Assembly: GCF_042657065.1 (NCBI RefSeq)
Contig: NZ_JBHSNF010000001.1
Location: 310,001 to 374,000, forward strand
Length of the DNA stretch: 64,000 nt
Origin: Rhodanobacter ginsengisoli
GTDB taxonomy: Bacteria > Pseudomonadota > Gammaproteobacteria > Xanthomonadales > Rhodanobacteraceae
Reading direction: 5' to 3'
Of this stretch, positions 7,708 to 16,982 are shown in pieces (the stretch's first letter is position 1; each line of letters opens with the position of its first letter). Under the pieces are notes generated by a model that was not told where the DNA came from, did no database searches, and was given only the letters and a program-made list of their open reading frames with translations. Both the position numbers and the translations under genes were made by a program.

Positions 7708-9567
7708 CTACGGGTGCTCCGCTTTCCTCGCCGCGGTGAAGATCGCCTCCACCGCCTGCTGGGTCAGTGGGTGATAGCCCGCCTTGGCCCCGGCATAGAC
7801 CGTCTCGGCGTAGGCCAGTCCCTCCGGCGTCCTGGCGAAGGCCTTGTACAGCGGGGTCGTCAGGTAGAGCCGGCCGATCCGCGTCATGTGCTCGGCGGCG
7901 GCCGTCCAGACCGCCCTGTCACCGCCGGCGATCGCGTGGCTGTACCAGCGCATGCCGATCTCGGCGTTCGGCGTGCCGGTGAGGTGCCAGGCGGCGTCGA
8001 GCTGCTGCAGCTTGTCCAGCGGCGCCACGTCGGGCAGGCGGTCGAGGAAGTACATCCATTCCTGCGTGTTCCAGCCTTTCGCGTCGAGCTTGTCCGCGGC
8101 CAGCGTGCCTTCCAGGAATGTGCTGCGCTCGTGGTCGATGGCGGTGAAGCGCGGCGAGTCCGGCAGCGGCGCATTCTTCGGGATGCCGTCGGCGTAGACC
8201 CAGGCCTTCACCTCGTCCCAGCTCATCTTGCCGGGGTATTTCTCGATCAGGTTCGGCTTCATGTAGTCGAGCATCTGCTCGGTGGTGATGCTCTGCCACG
8301 CGAAATGCTTGAAGTAGCCCTTCAGATACTCGTCGAACGCCGCGCGGCCGAAGCGCTGCTCCAGCGTGCGCAGGAACCAGGAGCCCTTGTCGTAGGCCAC
8401 GTCGGACAGCGCGTCGTCGGCGCCGACGCCGCGCGGATCGGGCGCCAGCTTCTGTGCATTGGCCGGCATCGCGCCGATGCTCTTCTGCAGCGCGCGGGCG
8501 GACAGCAGGGCTTCTTCGTCGGCCAGCACCTTGCCATAGACCGCTTCGGTGATGCGCCCCTGCACGTAGGTGGTGAAGCCCTCGTTGAGCCAGATGTCGC
8601 GCCAGGAGGCGCTGGTCACCAGATTGCCCGACCACGAATGCGCCAGCTCATGCGAGACCAGCGAGACCAGGCTCTTGTCGCCCACCAGCACGGTCGGCGT
8701 GGCGAAGGTCATGTCCGGGTTTTCCATGCCGCCGTACGGGAACGACGGCGGCAGCACCAGGATGTCGTAGCGGCCCCAGGCGTAGGGCCCGTAGAGCTTT
8801 TCGGTGGCGGCGATCAGTTGCTCGGTGTCCTCGAACTCGTGCGCGGCCTTGGCGACCACGCCCGGTTCCGCATACACGGCCGAACGCGGGCCGGTCTGCT
8901 TCACCGCGATGTCGCCGGCGGCGATCGCCAGCAGATACGACGGGATCGGATGCGGCTGGGAAAAGTCGAACGATCCGTCAAGCGGATGCCCGGCGTCGTT
9001 GAGCGCGCTCATCACCACGCGGATGCCCTTCGGTGCGTGGACGTGGGCGTCATAGCTGAAGCGCACCGCCGGCGAATCCTGCAGCGGCACCCATGAGCGG
9101 GCGTGGATCGACTCTGACTGCGAGAACATGAACGGCTGGGTCTTGTCGGCCGTCTGGGCCGGAGTCAGCCACTGCAGGCCCGAGGCTTCCGGCGAGGTGG
9201 AATAGACGATGCGCACCCGTGCCGGATGCTTTGGCGTGGCGATGGTCAGCTTGCTGCCGAGCGTCTCGTTGCGCGAGGCCAGCGCATATTTCAGCTTCGT
9301 GGCCTGGCCGTCGGCACCGAGCGCCTCGACCTTCGCGATCTTCAGGTCGCGCGTATCCAGCACCAGCGAGGTGGCCGCGGGATTCTTCCAGTCCAGCTTC
9401 AGCGTGGCCTGGCCGTCGAGCCGATGGTGCGGGAAGTCGATGCGCAGGTCGAGATCCAGATGGGTCACCCGCACCTGCTTCGGCTGCGCGTAGGAATTGG
9501 GGTCGGCGGCATGAGCTGCCAGCGGCAGCAACAGCATGCCGAAGACGGCGGTGGGCAACAGACGCAT
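7708..9567 (-). CDS. Secreted M1 family zinc aminopeptidase
   Basis: Removes N-terminal amino acids from peptides outside the cytoplasm. The 619-residue product begins with a signal peptide (cleavage likely after AAHA at residue 20). The exopeptidase motif GGMEN is at 279-283, the zinc motif HELAH at 306-310, and the third ligand E329 sits at the canonical 18-residue spacing in WLNEGFTTYV. This is the full catalytic unit of the aminopeptidase N/LTA4-hydrolase family, here of the leukotriene-hydrolase-like size. I chose the ATG at 9567 because it begins the signal peptide. The upstream region carries a GTCACGG-N24-TACT module shared with two other secreted hydrolase units. Confidence 0.9.
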   Translation of the reverse strand: MRLLPTAVFGMLLLPLAAHAADPNSYAQPKQVRVTHLDLDLRIDFPHHRLDGQATLKLDWKNPAATSLVLDTRDLKIAKVEALGADGQATKLKYALASRNETLGSKLTIATPKHPARVRIVYSTSPEASGLQWLTPAQTADKTQPFMFSQSESIHARSWVPLQDSPAVRFSYDAHVHAPKGIRVVMSALNDAGHPLDGSFDFSQPHPIPSYLLAIAAGDIAVKQTGPRSAVYAEPGVVAKAAHEFEDTEQLIAATEKLYGPYAWGRYDILVLPPSFPYGGMENPDMTFATPTVLVGDKSLVSLVSHELAHSWSGNLVTSASWRDIWLNEGFTTYVQGRITEAVYGKVLADEEALLSARALQKSIGAMPANAQKLAPDPRGVGADDALSDVAYDKGSWFLRTLEQRFGRAAFDEYLKGYFKHFAWQSITTEQMLDYMKPNLIEKYPGKMSWDEVKAWVYADGIPKNAPLPDSPRFTAIDHERSTFLEGTLAADKLDAKGWNTQEWMYFLDRLPDVAPLDKLQQLDAAWHLTGTPNAEIGMRWYSHAIAGGDRAVWTAAAEHMTRIGRLYLTTPLYKAFARTPEGLAYAETVYAGAKAGYHPLTQQAVEAIFTAARKAEHP

Positions 9568-9591
9568 GGACGATACTCGAACCGGGAAACC

Positions 9592-9632
9592 CCGAGTATG
9601 CCATTGCCTCCACGTCGTTCGCCCGTGACGAA
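9592..9632 (-). promoter_or_regulatory. Shared upstream module (GTCACGG-N24-TACT), copy 1
   Basis: On the coding strand CTTTCGTCACGG (GTCACGG at 9629-9623) is followed 24 nt later by GCATACTCGG (9601-9592), 25 nt before the M1 start. CATACT resembles a -10 box and no standard -35 is present; GTCACGG would sit at about -41 to -35, where a class II activator binds. The ten bases GCATACTCGG are identical in copy 2 at 18577-18568. A 7-bp inverted repeat ATACTCG/CGAGTAT also spans 9573-9599. Confidence 0.5.
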
Positions 9633-9653
9633 AGCCGTGGTCCAAGCAGTTTG

Positions 9654-10295
9654 CTAGGGCAGTTCCCTGGTCGAATGGGGATCGATCGCATACGGATGCA
9701 TGGTGGCGAGAAACCCCGGCTGCGCCTCGACCCGCGTGAGCCAGGCGCGGATGTGCGGACAGGGCTGCAGCGACAGGCCGGCTTCTTCGGCGCGGCTGGC
9801 ATAGGCGAACACCGCCATGTCGGCGATGGTGTAGCTGTCCTCGACGAGGAACGGCCGTGCCTGCAATTCGGCCTCCAGGATGTCGAGGGTTCGTCGCGCC
9901 GCGACGCGCTTGCCCTCGACCACTTCCGGCGAGCGCCGTGCCAGCTTGCCGGTCATCGTCCAGTGACGCAGCGCGCCGATCACCGATTCCACCCGCTCCT
10001 GTTCGAAGTGCAGCCACTGCTGCACCTTCGCGCGCCGGTAGCGATCGTCGGGCAGATAGCGGGTGCCGTCGGCCAGGTAGGTCAGGATCGCATTCGATTC
10101 GGCCAGCGTGCGGCCGTCATCGAGCCGGATCGCCGGTACCGTACCGGTCGGACTGATGCGCAGGTAAGTCTCGGTGCGCCCCTCGCCATCGAAAATGCTC
10201 ACCGGCACCGTGCGGTACGGTTGGTCCAGATGGTTCAGCAGCAGGCGCACTTTCCAGGCGTTCTGCGACGGCAGGTAGTCGAACAAGGTCAGCAT
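9654..10295 (-). CDS. Glutathione S-transferase family protein
   Basis: A 213-residue cytosolic GST: a thioredoxin-like N-terminal domain (residues 1-78; SQNAWKVRLLL helix, TGTVPAI cis-proline loop, LAESNAIL glutathione-contact segment) and an all-helical C-terminal domain with the YTIADMAVFAY motif that caps the fold. It probably conjugates or reduces electrophiles with glutathione; the substrate is unknown. The start at 10295 (MLTLFDYLPS) is chosen because the fold begins there; the in-frame start at 10352 would add 19 residues with no family support. It is divergent from the AsmA-like gene. Confidence 0.85.
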   Translation of the reverse strand: MLTLFDYLPSQNAWKVRLLLNHLDQPYRTVPVSIFDGEGRTETYLRISPTGTVPAIRLDDGRTLAESNAILTYLADGTRYLPDDRYRRAKVQQWLHFEQERVESVIGALRHWTMTGKLARRSPEVVEGKRVAARRTLDILEAELQARPFLVEDSYTIADMAVFAYASRAEEAGLSLQPCPHIRAWLTRVEAQPGFLATMHPYAIDPHSTRELP

Positions 10296-10460
10296 GGCGC
10301 GGTCCCGGTGGAGGAGCTGATCCAGTGTGGGCGACACGGTCAGCTGCCGCACTCCGTTTCTTGCGCGGGAATGCCTTCGCCGCAGGCTGCCGCTGCGTGA
10401 TCCACCCGGTCATCACACCGACGGGCCCATGCTGCTTGTCCGTCCCCCGAATCGAGCCCG

Positions 10461-12674
10461 ATGCGCACCCTGCCTGCACCCCTGCGTCGATTGTTGTGGT
10501 TGTCCGGTGTGCTGTACGTGCTCTATCTGCTCGCAGGCAACAGTTTCATCAACAGTCCGCTGGCGCGCACGGCGGTGAACCGCAATCCGCGGGTCTTCCA
10601 TGCGCAATGGGACTGGGCGTGGACGCTGTGGCCCGGGCAGATCGGCGTGCAGCAGCTGCAGTTGCGCGGGCAGGCCCGCAAGTTGCTGTGGAGTGCCCGG
10701 GGCGACTCCGCGCAGGGACGGGTCATGCTGTGGCCGCTGTTCCGCCGCGAGCTGCGCTTCGGGGTGGTCCGCGCCACGACGGTGAAGCTCGATGTGCAGA
10801 TGGCTGCTGCCGACCTGAAGCCGCCGGCTTTCCGGCCCGACGCATGGCGCGTCACCGTCGATCATCTGACCACGTTTTCGCTGCGCCAGCTGCGCGTGGG
10901 TGAGCTGGTTGCCGACAGCGACGGCCGGGCCGCGTCCTGGATCGGTTTCACCCATCAGTTGCGTGGCGGCGCGAGCGAGGTCTTCCCTTCGCGGCTGGAG
11001 ATGCCCGCGGCACGGGTGCGCTATGCCGGGCAGGAACTGCTGCACGATGCGCACGTCGAGCTGCGCATTGCGATGGACTCTTTCACCTATGAGCAGCCGG
11101 CGGGCTGGCGCAAGATCGAGCGGACCGACCTGCGCGTGATCATGGCCGGGACGACGCCCACGATCGCGCTGGGAGCCAGCCGGGCCGGCGCGCTGGCAGT
11201 GAGCTCGGCACCATTGGGCGGTCATCTCAGCGCCGACTTCTCGCTCCATCACGGCGTGCTCGCACCGGGCGGGACGTTGCAGTGGAATGCGCCGGTGGCG
11301 ATCACCGATGCCGATGGCTCGCAACAGCGTCGCCGCGGTCAGCTCGATCTGGCGGTGCAGCCCGACGGGGTCATGATGCACGCGCGCATTCGGCCGCTGG
11401 ACGGCAGCCGCGGTGCGAAGACGGCCCATCGCCTCGAAGCGGACTTGCGTGTCGCCACGCGGCGGTGGCTGCCGGATCAATCGGCCGGCCAGCTGTTGCA
11501 CCTGCTCTCCGGCACCGCGGACTGGCGCTGGCATTTCGCCTCGCTACGCTGGCTCACGCCGCTGACGTCGTCCCGGCCGTGGCTGCAACTGGACGGCGCC
11601 GGCGACATCGATGGCCAGTTGCATGTCGACGCCGGCACGCTGCTGCCCGGCAGTCACGTCGAGGTACCCACGGTCGACCTGGCCGCCGGCGTGCTCGACA
11701 ACGTGTTCGCCGGGAACGCGCACGCCCAGGCGCGCGTAGTGGCGGCCGCGGTCGGCGCGAACACGCTGGTCGGCCTGACCGTGGACCGGTTCACCCTGGC
11801 GCCCCGCAGCGCCCCGGGCCAGGCCTACCTGCGCGGACAGGCGTTGCAGGTGGACATGCGGACCTCGGCCACGCTGGCCGAGCTGGGCCGCGACTTCCTG
11901 GCACGACTGCACTTCGCCGACGCCGAGGTGCCCGACCTGCGCGCGTACAACCGCTACCTGCCCGGCAAGAGCCTGAGTTTCCTCGGTGGCCACGGGCGCA
12001 TGAGCACCGACTTCCGCATCGACGAGAACGGCGATGTCAGCGCCGGCCGAATGCAGATGAGCAGCCCCGATGCGCGGCTTGCGCTGGGTGTGTCGCGCCT
12101 GAGCGGCGACCTGAAGATGGACACCCGACTCGACCGCGCCAGTCGCAGCGGGCATGCCTTCGACCTGAAGGACTTCACCCTGGGCCTCGATGGCGTGCGC
12201 GTCGAGGGCTCCCGTGCGCCGCCGTGGTGGGCCCGGATCACCCTGCAGGATGCGCGGCTGGACTGGGATCAACCGATGCGGATGCAGGGCGCTGCCACGA
12301 TCGAGATGAAGGACGTCAGCCTGTTGCTGTCGCTGTTTGCCGACCGCAGCGCGTTTCCCAAGTGGATCGCCAACGTGATCAATGACGGCAACGCGACCGC
12401 CCACGTCCGGATCGAGGCGCAGCGTGGTGATTTCATCCTCGACCACCTGGTCGCCAGCAACCGGCGCGTGGACCTGTTCGCGCACCTGCGCATCCGCGAC
12501 GGCAAGCCCAGCGGCGATCTGTACGCGCGCTGGGGCGTGCTGGGGCTGGCCGTGGCGTTGACCGACGGCCAGCGCAAATTCCATCTGCTGCATGCGGGAC
12601 GCTGGTACCGCGCGCAACCGGATCTGCTGCCGGCCGAGGCCGGGTCGAGCCCCCAACGCGCAACACCACACTAG
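10461..12674 (+). CDS. Large membrane-anchored AsmA-like periplasmic protein
   Basis: A 737-residue protein with one N-terminal hydrophobic helix (about residues 8-27) and a long beta-rich periplasmic part. Repeated alternating hydrophobic/polar strands and the closing DHLVASNRRVDLFAHLRIRDGKPSGDLYARWGVLGLAVALTDG-type segment recall AsmA/YhdP/TamB-like beta-groove proteins that carry or restrict lipids between membranes. I see no catalytic motif. The family assignment is by overall style and single-anchor architecture. It stands alone: divergent from the GST and convergent with prolyl aminopeptidase (17-nt gap). Confidence 0.6.
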   Translation: MRTLPAPLRRLLWLSGVLYVLYLLAGNSFINSPLARTAVNRNPRVFHAQWDWAWTLWPGQIGVQQLQLRGQARKLLWSARGDSAQGRVMLWPLFRRELRFGVVRATTVKLDVQMAAADLKPPAFRPDAWRVTVDHLTTFSLRQLRVGELVADSDGRAASWIGFTHQLRGGASEVFPSRLEMPAARVRYAGQELLHDAHVELRIAMDSFTYEQPAGWRKIERTDLRVIMAGTTPTIALGASRAGALAVSSAPLGGHLSADFSLHHGVLAPGGTLQWNAPVAITDADGSQQRRRGQLDLAVQPDGVMMHARIRPLDGSRGAKTAHRLEADLRVATRRWLPDQSAGQLLHLLSGTADWRWHFASLRWLTPLTSSRPWLQLDGAGDIDGQLHVDAGTLLPGSHVEVPTVDLAAGVLDNVFAGNAHAQARVVAAAVGANTLVGLTVDRFTLAPRSAPGQAYLRGQALQVDMRTSATLAELGRDFLARLHFADAEVPDLRAYNRYLPGKSLSFLGGHGRMSTDFRIDENGDVSAGRMQMSSPDARLALGVSRLSGDLKMDTRLDRASRSGHAFDLKDFTLGLDGVRVEGSRAPPWWARITLQDARLDWDQPMRMQGAATIEMKDVSLLLSLFADRSAFPKWIANVINDGNATAHVRIEAQRGDFILDHLVASNRRVDLFAHLRIRDGKPSGDLYARWGVLGLAVALTDGQRKFHLLHAGRWYRAQPDLLPAEAGSSPQRATPH

Positions 12675-12691
12675 CCACCCGCCGGCCCGGA

Positions 12692-13645
12692 TCAGGCGTA
12701 GCGATCGGCCAGCTGGTCGGTGGCTTCCACCAGCTGGTCCACGATCGCGGGGTCGGCCGCGCTGTGCCCGGCCAGCACGATGCGCAGCGCCGCCTCGGGC
12801 CACGCCTGGCTCAGGTCCCAGGCACTCTTCACCGGGCAGATGATGTCGTAGCGGCCGTGCACGATGGTGGCCGGGATATGCCGGATGCGCGAGATATCGC
12901 GCAGCAGCTGGTCGGGCTCGAGGAACAGCGCGTGGCGAAAGTAGTGGGCCTCCATCACCGCCAGGCTGACCGCCTTCTGCGGCTCCTCGAAAATGCCGGG
13001 CGCGTCGGGATCGTGGATCAGCGTGGTGCTGCCGCCTTCCCATGCGCTCCACGCCTGCGCCGCGGCGAGCCGGACCGCCTCGTCGGTGCCGTTCAGGCGC
13101 TGCCAGTAGGCATCCAGCAGCGAGCCGCGCTCCTCCGGAGGAATGAAACCGAGGAAGCGCGCCCAGCGCTCGGGGAAGATCTGCGAGGCGCCGCCGTCGG
13201 CCTCGTTGAACCAGCGCAGTTCCTGCGGTCGGCCGAGGAAGATGCCGCGCAACACCAGGCCGAGCGTGCGTTGCGGATGGGCCTGCGCATAGGCCAGCGC
13301 CAGCGTCGACCCCCACGAACCGCCGAACACCACCCAGCGCTCGATCCCGAGCCGTTCGCGGATCGCCTCGATGTCGGCGACCAGATGCGCGGTGGTGTTG
13401 TCGATCAGTTCGGCGAACGGAGTGGACTGGCCGGCCCCGCGCTGGTCGAACAGCACGATGCGGTAGCGCGCCGGGTCGAAGAAGCGACGGTGGTATGTCG
13501 AGATGCCCGCGCCAGGCCCGCCATGCAGGAACACCACCGGCAGGCCTGCCGGGTTGCCGCATTCCTCCACGTGCAGCGTGTGCAGCGCATCGACCGCGAG
13601 GCGATGGGTCCGGTACGGTTCGATCTCGGGATACAGCTCGCGCAT
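12692..13645 (-). CDS. pip: Prolyl aminopeptidase
   Basis: Releases N-terminal proline from peptides (S33 family, alpha/beta hydrolase fold). In the 317-residue product HGGPGAG (41-47) forms the oxyanion hole, S110 in GGSWGS is the nucleophile, FDQRGAGQS (66-74) is the family block, and the catalytic histidine is in VLAGHSA near the end. The length is standard and no signal peptide is present, so it is cytoplasmic. It is the last gene of a four-gene minus-strand run with 24-nt spacing after the AcpA-like phosphatase; with the S10 peptidases it would complete digestion of proline-containing peptides. Confidence 0.93.
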   Translation of the reverse strand: MRELYPEIEPYRTHRLAVDALHTLHVEECGNPAGLPVVFLHGGPGAGISTYHRRFFDPARYRIVLFDQRGAGQSTPFAELIDNTTAHLVADIEAIRERLGIERWVVFGGSWGSTLALAYAQAHPQRTLGLVLRGIFLGRPQELRWFNEADGGASQIFPERWARFLGFIPPEERGSLLDAYWQRLNGTDEAVRLAAAQAWSAWEGGSTTLIHDPDAPGIFEEPQKAVSLAVMEAHYFRHALFLEPDQLLRDISRIRHIPATIVHGRYDIICPVKSAWDLSQAWPEAALRIVLAGHSAADPAIVDQLVEATDQLADRYA

Positions 13646-13669
13646 GGCAGGGCTCCGTGGTGCGGGTGA

Positions 13670-15376
13670 TCAGCGGGTGTCGAACTGCAGCGCCGCCGTG
13701 AGGTCGCCCGGCGGTGGCCCGCCGGCGGCGATCATGGACTGCTCGCGCAGTATCAGGCCGGGCAGTCTGGGCAGTCCGAAGCGGCGCGTGATGAAGCGGG
13801 CGATCGAGCCGGTGTCGTAGACCGTGTGATCGACATGGCCGCGTCTGGCAAACGGCGAGACGACGATGGCGGGCACGCGCGTGCCCGGCCCCCAGCGGTC
13901 GCCTCTGGGCGGCGCCACGTGATCCCACCAGCCGCCGTTCTCGTCGACCGTGATCACGACCAGCATCTGCGCCCATTGCGGACTGCCCTGCAGCGCATGC
14001 ACCACGCCGGCGAGATGGCGGTCGCCGGCCTCCACGTCGGAGTAGCCGGCGTGCATGTTGAGGTCGCCCTGCGGCTTGTAGAACGTCACCGGCGGCAGCT
14101 TGCCCGCCGCGACATCGGCCAGGAAATGATTGCTGCCGGCGGTTTCGCCCACGCCGCCGTCGCGCAGGTGCTGCCGACGTGCGGCGGTGCCGGGCGCCAG
14201 GCTGGCGAAATAGTTCAGCGGCTGGTGGTGCGGCTGGAAGTTGGGCTGCTCCGGAAACTCGCCCGCCACGCCATCGCCGTGGCCATCCAGCGCGGCCTGC
14301 CACGCACCGGCGTACCAGGCCCAGTCGATGCCTTTGGCCGACAGCAGGTCGCCGATGTGCTGGTGGGTCTGTGGCGGGCAGGTGTTGGGATTGGCGGCAT
14401 CGGCCAGTGCCGGGTCGTGCGGGTCCTGGCTGAAGCCCGGCGCATACGGCGGACCCATCGTGTTCACCGCGTGGAAATCCGGGGTCAGCGTATTCGGCGT
14501 GGCGAACTTCGCCTTGCCCTGCATCGCGCTGGCGGGGGAGTCGTCGGCGAGCTTGAGCTGCACGTCGGTGGCGCCGCCGCTCGCGGTGGTGGCGATGCCG
14601 AACTTCGCCGGACTCTGGTCGGCGTGCGGGTAGAACGGCGGCTGCGCCGCGACCAGATACTGGTGGTTGAGGAAGGAGCCGCCGAACGCGCCCATGAAGA
14701 AGTTGTCGCACAGCGTGTACTGCTCGGCCAGTCGCCACAGCCGCAGGTTCACCGCGCTGTCGGCGTAGTGGCCCATCACCAGCGCGCCGCTGTCGCCCCA
14801 GGCGACGAAGCCGTCGTTGCGACCGCCGTTGATCTGCAGCTGGTTCTGATAGAACGCATGCACCAGGTCGCGCGTCACCACGCCGTGCGGCAGCGGCTCG
14901 CCCGCCGGCGTGCGCAGGGCGAACGGCGCGTTCGGCAGGCCGGTGATGTCGTGCTCGCCGATCTTGTAGCTGTGGTGGTTGACCACCTGCTTGTGCGGCA
15001 CCAGACCCTGCCATATCGGCGGCAGGGTGGTGAACGGTTCGCCGTTGCGATCGCGCTGGCGGTAGCGTTCCGGCGGCAGTGCTTCGAGTGGTTGCTGCAG
15101 GCCGGGGAATCCGCTGAACAGGTTGTTGAAGCTGCGGTTTTCCGCGTACAGCACCACCACGTGCCGGATGTGTTCCTGCAGCAGCGCGTCGACCGCCTCC
15201 GCGGGCAATTCCGCGGTGTCATGGGGAGGCGGGCGCTGCCCGCTGGCGGCCTGGCAACCGCCGATGCCCAGCGCCGCGCCGCCCAGCAGCAGGCCACCCA
15301 GCAGGCGTCGCCGCTGCGGGTCGGCCGGGGGCGGGTCGTTCGCCACGGGTGGCGGGTCGGGTGGCTTGCGGGTCAT
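13670..15376 (-). CDS. AcpA/phospholipase C-family acid phosphatase, Tat lipoprotein
   Basis: A 568-residue member of the phosphoesterase superfamily that includes Francisella AcpA and bacterial phospholipases C. A twin-arginine-type start (RRRLLGG at 22-28) is followed by a hydrophobic stretch and a lipobox ending at C41 (GIGGCQ), indicating Tat export and lipid anchoring. The metal/catalytic block VLYAENRSFNNLFS lies at about 75-88, and the downstream VDENGGWWDHV motif provides further metal ligands. Expected to release phosphate from organic phosphates or lipids. Third gene of the S10-S10-AcpA-Pip run; phospholipase C versus phosphatase cannot be separated from sequence. Confidence 0.85.
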   Translation of the reverse strand: MTRKPPDPPPVANDPPPADPQRRRLLGGLLLGGAALGIGGCQAASGQRPPPHDTAELPAEAVDALLQEHIRHVVVLYAENRSFNNLFSGFPGLQQPLEALPPERYRQRDRNGEPFTTLPPIWQGLVPHKQVVNHHSYKIGEHDITGLPNAPFALRTPAGEPLPHGVVTRDLVHAFYQNQLQINGGRNDGFVAWGDSGALVMGHYADSAVNLRLWRLAEQYTLCDNFFMGAFGGSFLNHQYLVAAQPPFYPHADQSPAKFGIATTASGGATDVQLKLADDSPASAMQGKAKFATPNTLTPDFHAVNTMGPPYAPGFSQDPHDPALADAANPNTCPPQTHQHIGDLLSAKGIDWAWYAGAWQAALDGHGDGVAGEFPEQPNFQPHHQPLNYFASLAPGTAARRQHLRDGGVGETAGSNHFLADVAAGKLPPVTFYKPQGDLNMHAGYSDVEAGDRHLAGVVHALQGSPQWAQMLVVITVDENGGWWDHVAPPRGDRWGPGTRVPAIVVSPFARRGHVDHTVYDTGSIARFITRRFGLPRLPGLILREQSMIAAGGPPPGDLTAALQFDTR

Positions 15377-15403
15377 CGGCGGTATCCGGTTTGTCTGGGC
15401 TGC

Positions 15404-16966
15404 TCAGGTGCGCGGCGCCGCCTCATCATAGAAGCGTGCCAGGTCCGCTTTCACCTGCTTCAGTGCATCGATGTCGAAATAGATCATGTGTCCGGAGGGA
15501 TAGAAGCCGAACTCGATGTTCTTGCGGATCGACGGGTCGAGGCCGAGATGGCCCAGGTCGAATTCGGTGGCATAGAACGGCGTGGCCAGGTCGTAGTAGC
15601 CGTTGGCCGAGAACACCTTCAGGTGCGGGTTGCGGCGCATCGCCGAGGCCAGGTCGCTGCCGACGTATGGCGCCTGGGTGAAGCCGAAGCCGCGACCCTG
15701 CTTGTGCTTCCAGTCCCAGCCGCGGTTGATCACGCCGTAGTTGTTGGGCAGGTAGGAGCGGTTCCCGCTGAACTTGAGCTCGGTGGCGACGTATTGATTG
15801 AACGCGGCCAGGTAGGCGCCGGTGGCGGCGTCGCTGGCGGCATCGCCGTCGGGAGTCTCGCCGGCGGCGTCCGGATCGATGCCCTCGAAACGGCCGTCCA
15901 GACGTCCCACGGTGCGGCGCTGGTCGCGCAGCAGTTCCTTGCGGAAACGGCTCGGATCGATGCGCAGGTTCGCCTCCTTGATGTAGGTCGGCGAAAGGCC
16001 GATGTACTTGCTCAGCCGGTCGGCGATGCGATCGGCCTCGGCCGGTGCGAGCGCGTCGCCTTTGGCCAGTGCCAGGGTGTAGTCGCCGCCGGCGAACCGG
16101 CGCACGTCGGCCAGGAAGCCGGCGAGGTCGGCCGGCTTGCCCGGGACCTTGTCGTGGTACCAGGCGATCGCCGCCTCGGTCGGCAGGTTGACGACGTAGG
16201 CATGGTCGACGCCGGTATTGGCCCACACGCTGAAGTCGAGAATCGAGGACATCAGCACCACGCCGTTGAACTCCATGCCCTGCTGTTGCAGCAGCTTCAC
16301 CAGCACCGCCGAACGGGTGGTGCCGTAGCTCTCGCCGAACAGGAACTTCGGCGAGTTCCAGCGATGGTTGTCGCCGACGTAGCGGGTGATGAATTTCGCG
16401 AACGCGGCGGCGTCCTGGTCCACGCCGTAGTAGTCCTTGCCCTTGGCCGCGCCGACCAGCTGCGAGTAGCCGGTGCCGGGCGCGTCGACGAAGACCAGGT
16501 CGGTCTTGTCGAGCAGGCTGTATTCGTTCGGCACGGTCTGGTATGGCGGTGGCGGAATCGGCTGGTCGCCCTTGTTGGCCACCCGCACCGGACCGAACGA
16601 ACCCATGTGCAGCCACATGCTGGAAGAGCCGGGGCCGCCGTTGAACATGAACGTCACCGGGCGCCGGTCCGGCTTGCCGTCGTCCACGGTGTAGGCGACG
16701 TAGAACACGCTGACCGCGGGCTTGTCCTTGTCGTCCTTGATCAGCAGGGTGCCGGCAGTGGCCTTGTAGCCGATGCTGCGGCCATCGATGCGCACGCTGT
16801 GCCGGGTGACCACGCTGCGTTCGGGCGGTATCGGCAGTTCGTCCTTCTTGCCGTCCTTGTCGGACTGCGCCTTGGCGGCATCCTTCGGCGCATCGGCCGC
16901 GTGGACGGGGCTGCCGAGGCACATCAGCAGGGCGAGGGCGAATGGGGCGAGCGGTGATTGGCGCAT
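15404..16966 (-). CDS. Secreted S10 family serine carboxypeptidase (first of a tandem pair)
   Basis: A 520-residue serine carboxypeptidase-like enzyme that removes C-terminal residues and, in the acid-active S10 clan, tolerates proline. A signal peptide covers residues 1-23 (cleavage after VHA). NGGPGSSS at 109-116 makes the oxyanion loop, S213 in GESYGTT is the nucleophile, and the aspartate and histidine lie in the GYYDLATPF and SGHMIYFD blocks of the C-terminal third. It follows its paralogue by 16 nt on the same strand; both have the serine at residue 213, so the pair looks like a tandem duplication. AcpA follows after 27 nt. Confidence 0.9.
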   Translation of the reverse strand: MRQSPLAPFALALLMCLGSPVHAADAPKDAAKAQSDKDGKKDELPIPPERSVVTRHSVRIDGRSIGYKATAGTLLIKDDKDKPAVSVFYVAYTVDDGKPDRRPVTFMFNGGPGSSSMWLHMGSFGPVRVANKGDQPIPPPPYQTVPNEYSLLDKTDLVFVDAPGTGYSQLVGAAKGKDYYGVDQDAAAFAKFITRYVGDNHRWNSPKFLFGESYGTTRSAVLVKLLQQQGMEFNGVVLMSSILDFSVWANTGVDHAYVVNLPTEAAIAWYHDKVPGKPADLAGFLADVRRFAGGDYTLALAKGDALAPAEADRIADRLSKYIGLSPTYIKEANLRIDPSRFRKELLRDQRRTVGRLDGRFEGIDPDAAGETPDGDAASDAATGAYLAAFNQYVATELKFSGNRSYLPNNYGVINRGWDWKHKQGRGFGFTQAPYVGSDLASAMRRNPHLKVFSANGYYDLATPFYATEFDLGHLGLDPSIRKNIEFGFYPSGHMIYFDIDALKQVKADLARFYDEAAPRT

Positions 16967-16982
16967 GGTCGGTAACTCCCTC

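Noticed and set aside
11544..15014. 1156-residue minus-strand open frame
   Set aside because: It crosses the AsmA-like, prolyl aminopeptidase and AcpA genes in another frame. Its translation is Arg/Ala/Gly-rich with no motif. In GC-rich DNA such long shadow frames are expected.
13826..16957. 1043-residue plus-strand open frame
   Set aside because: It is antisense to the AcpA-like and S10 genes and has the low-complexity Val/Arg/Gly pattern of a shadow.
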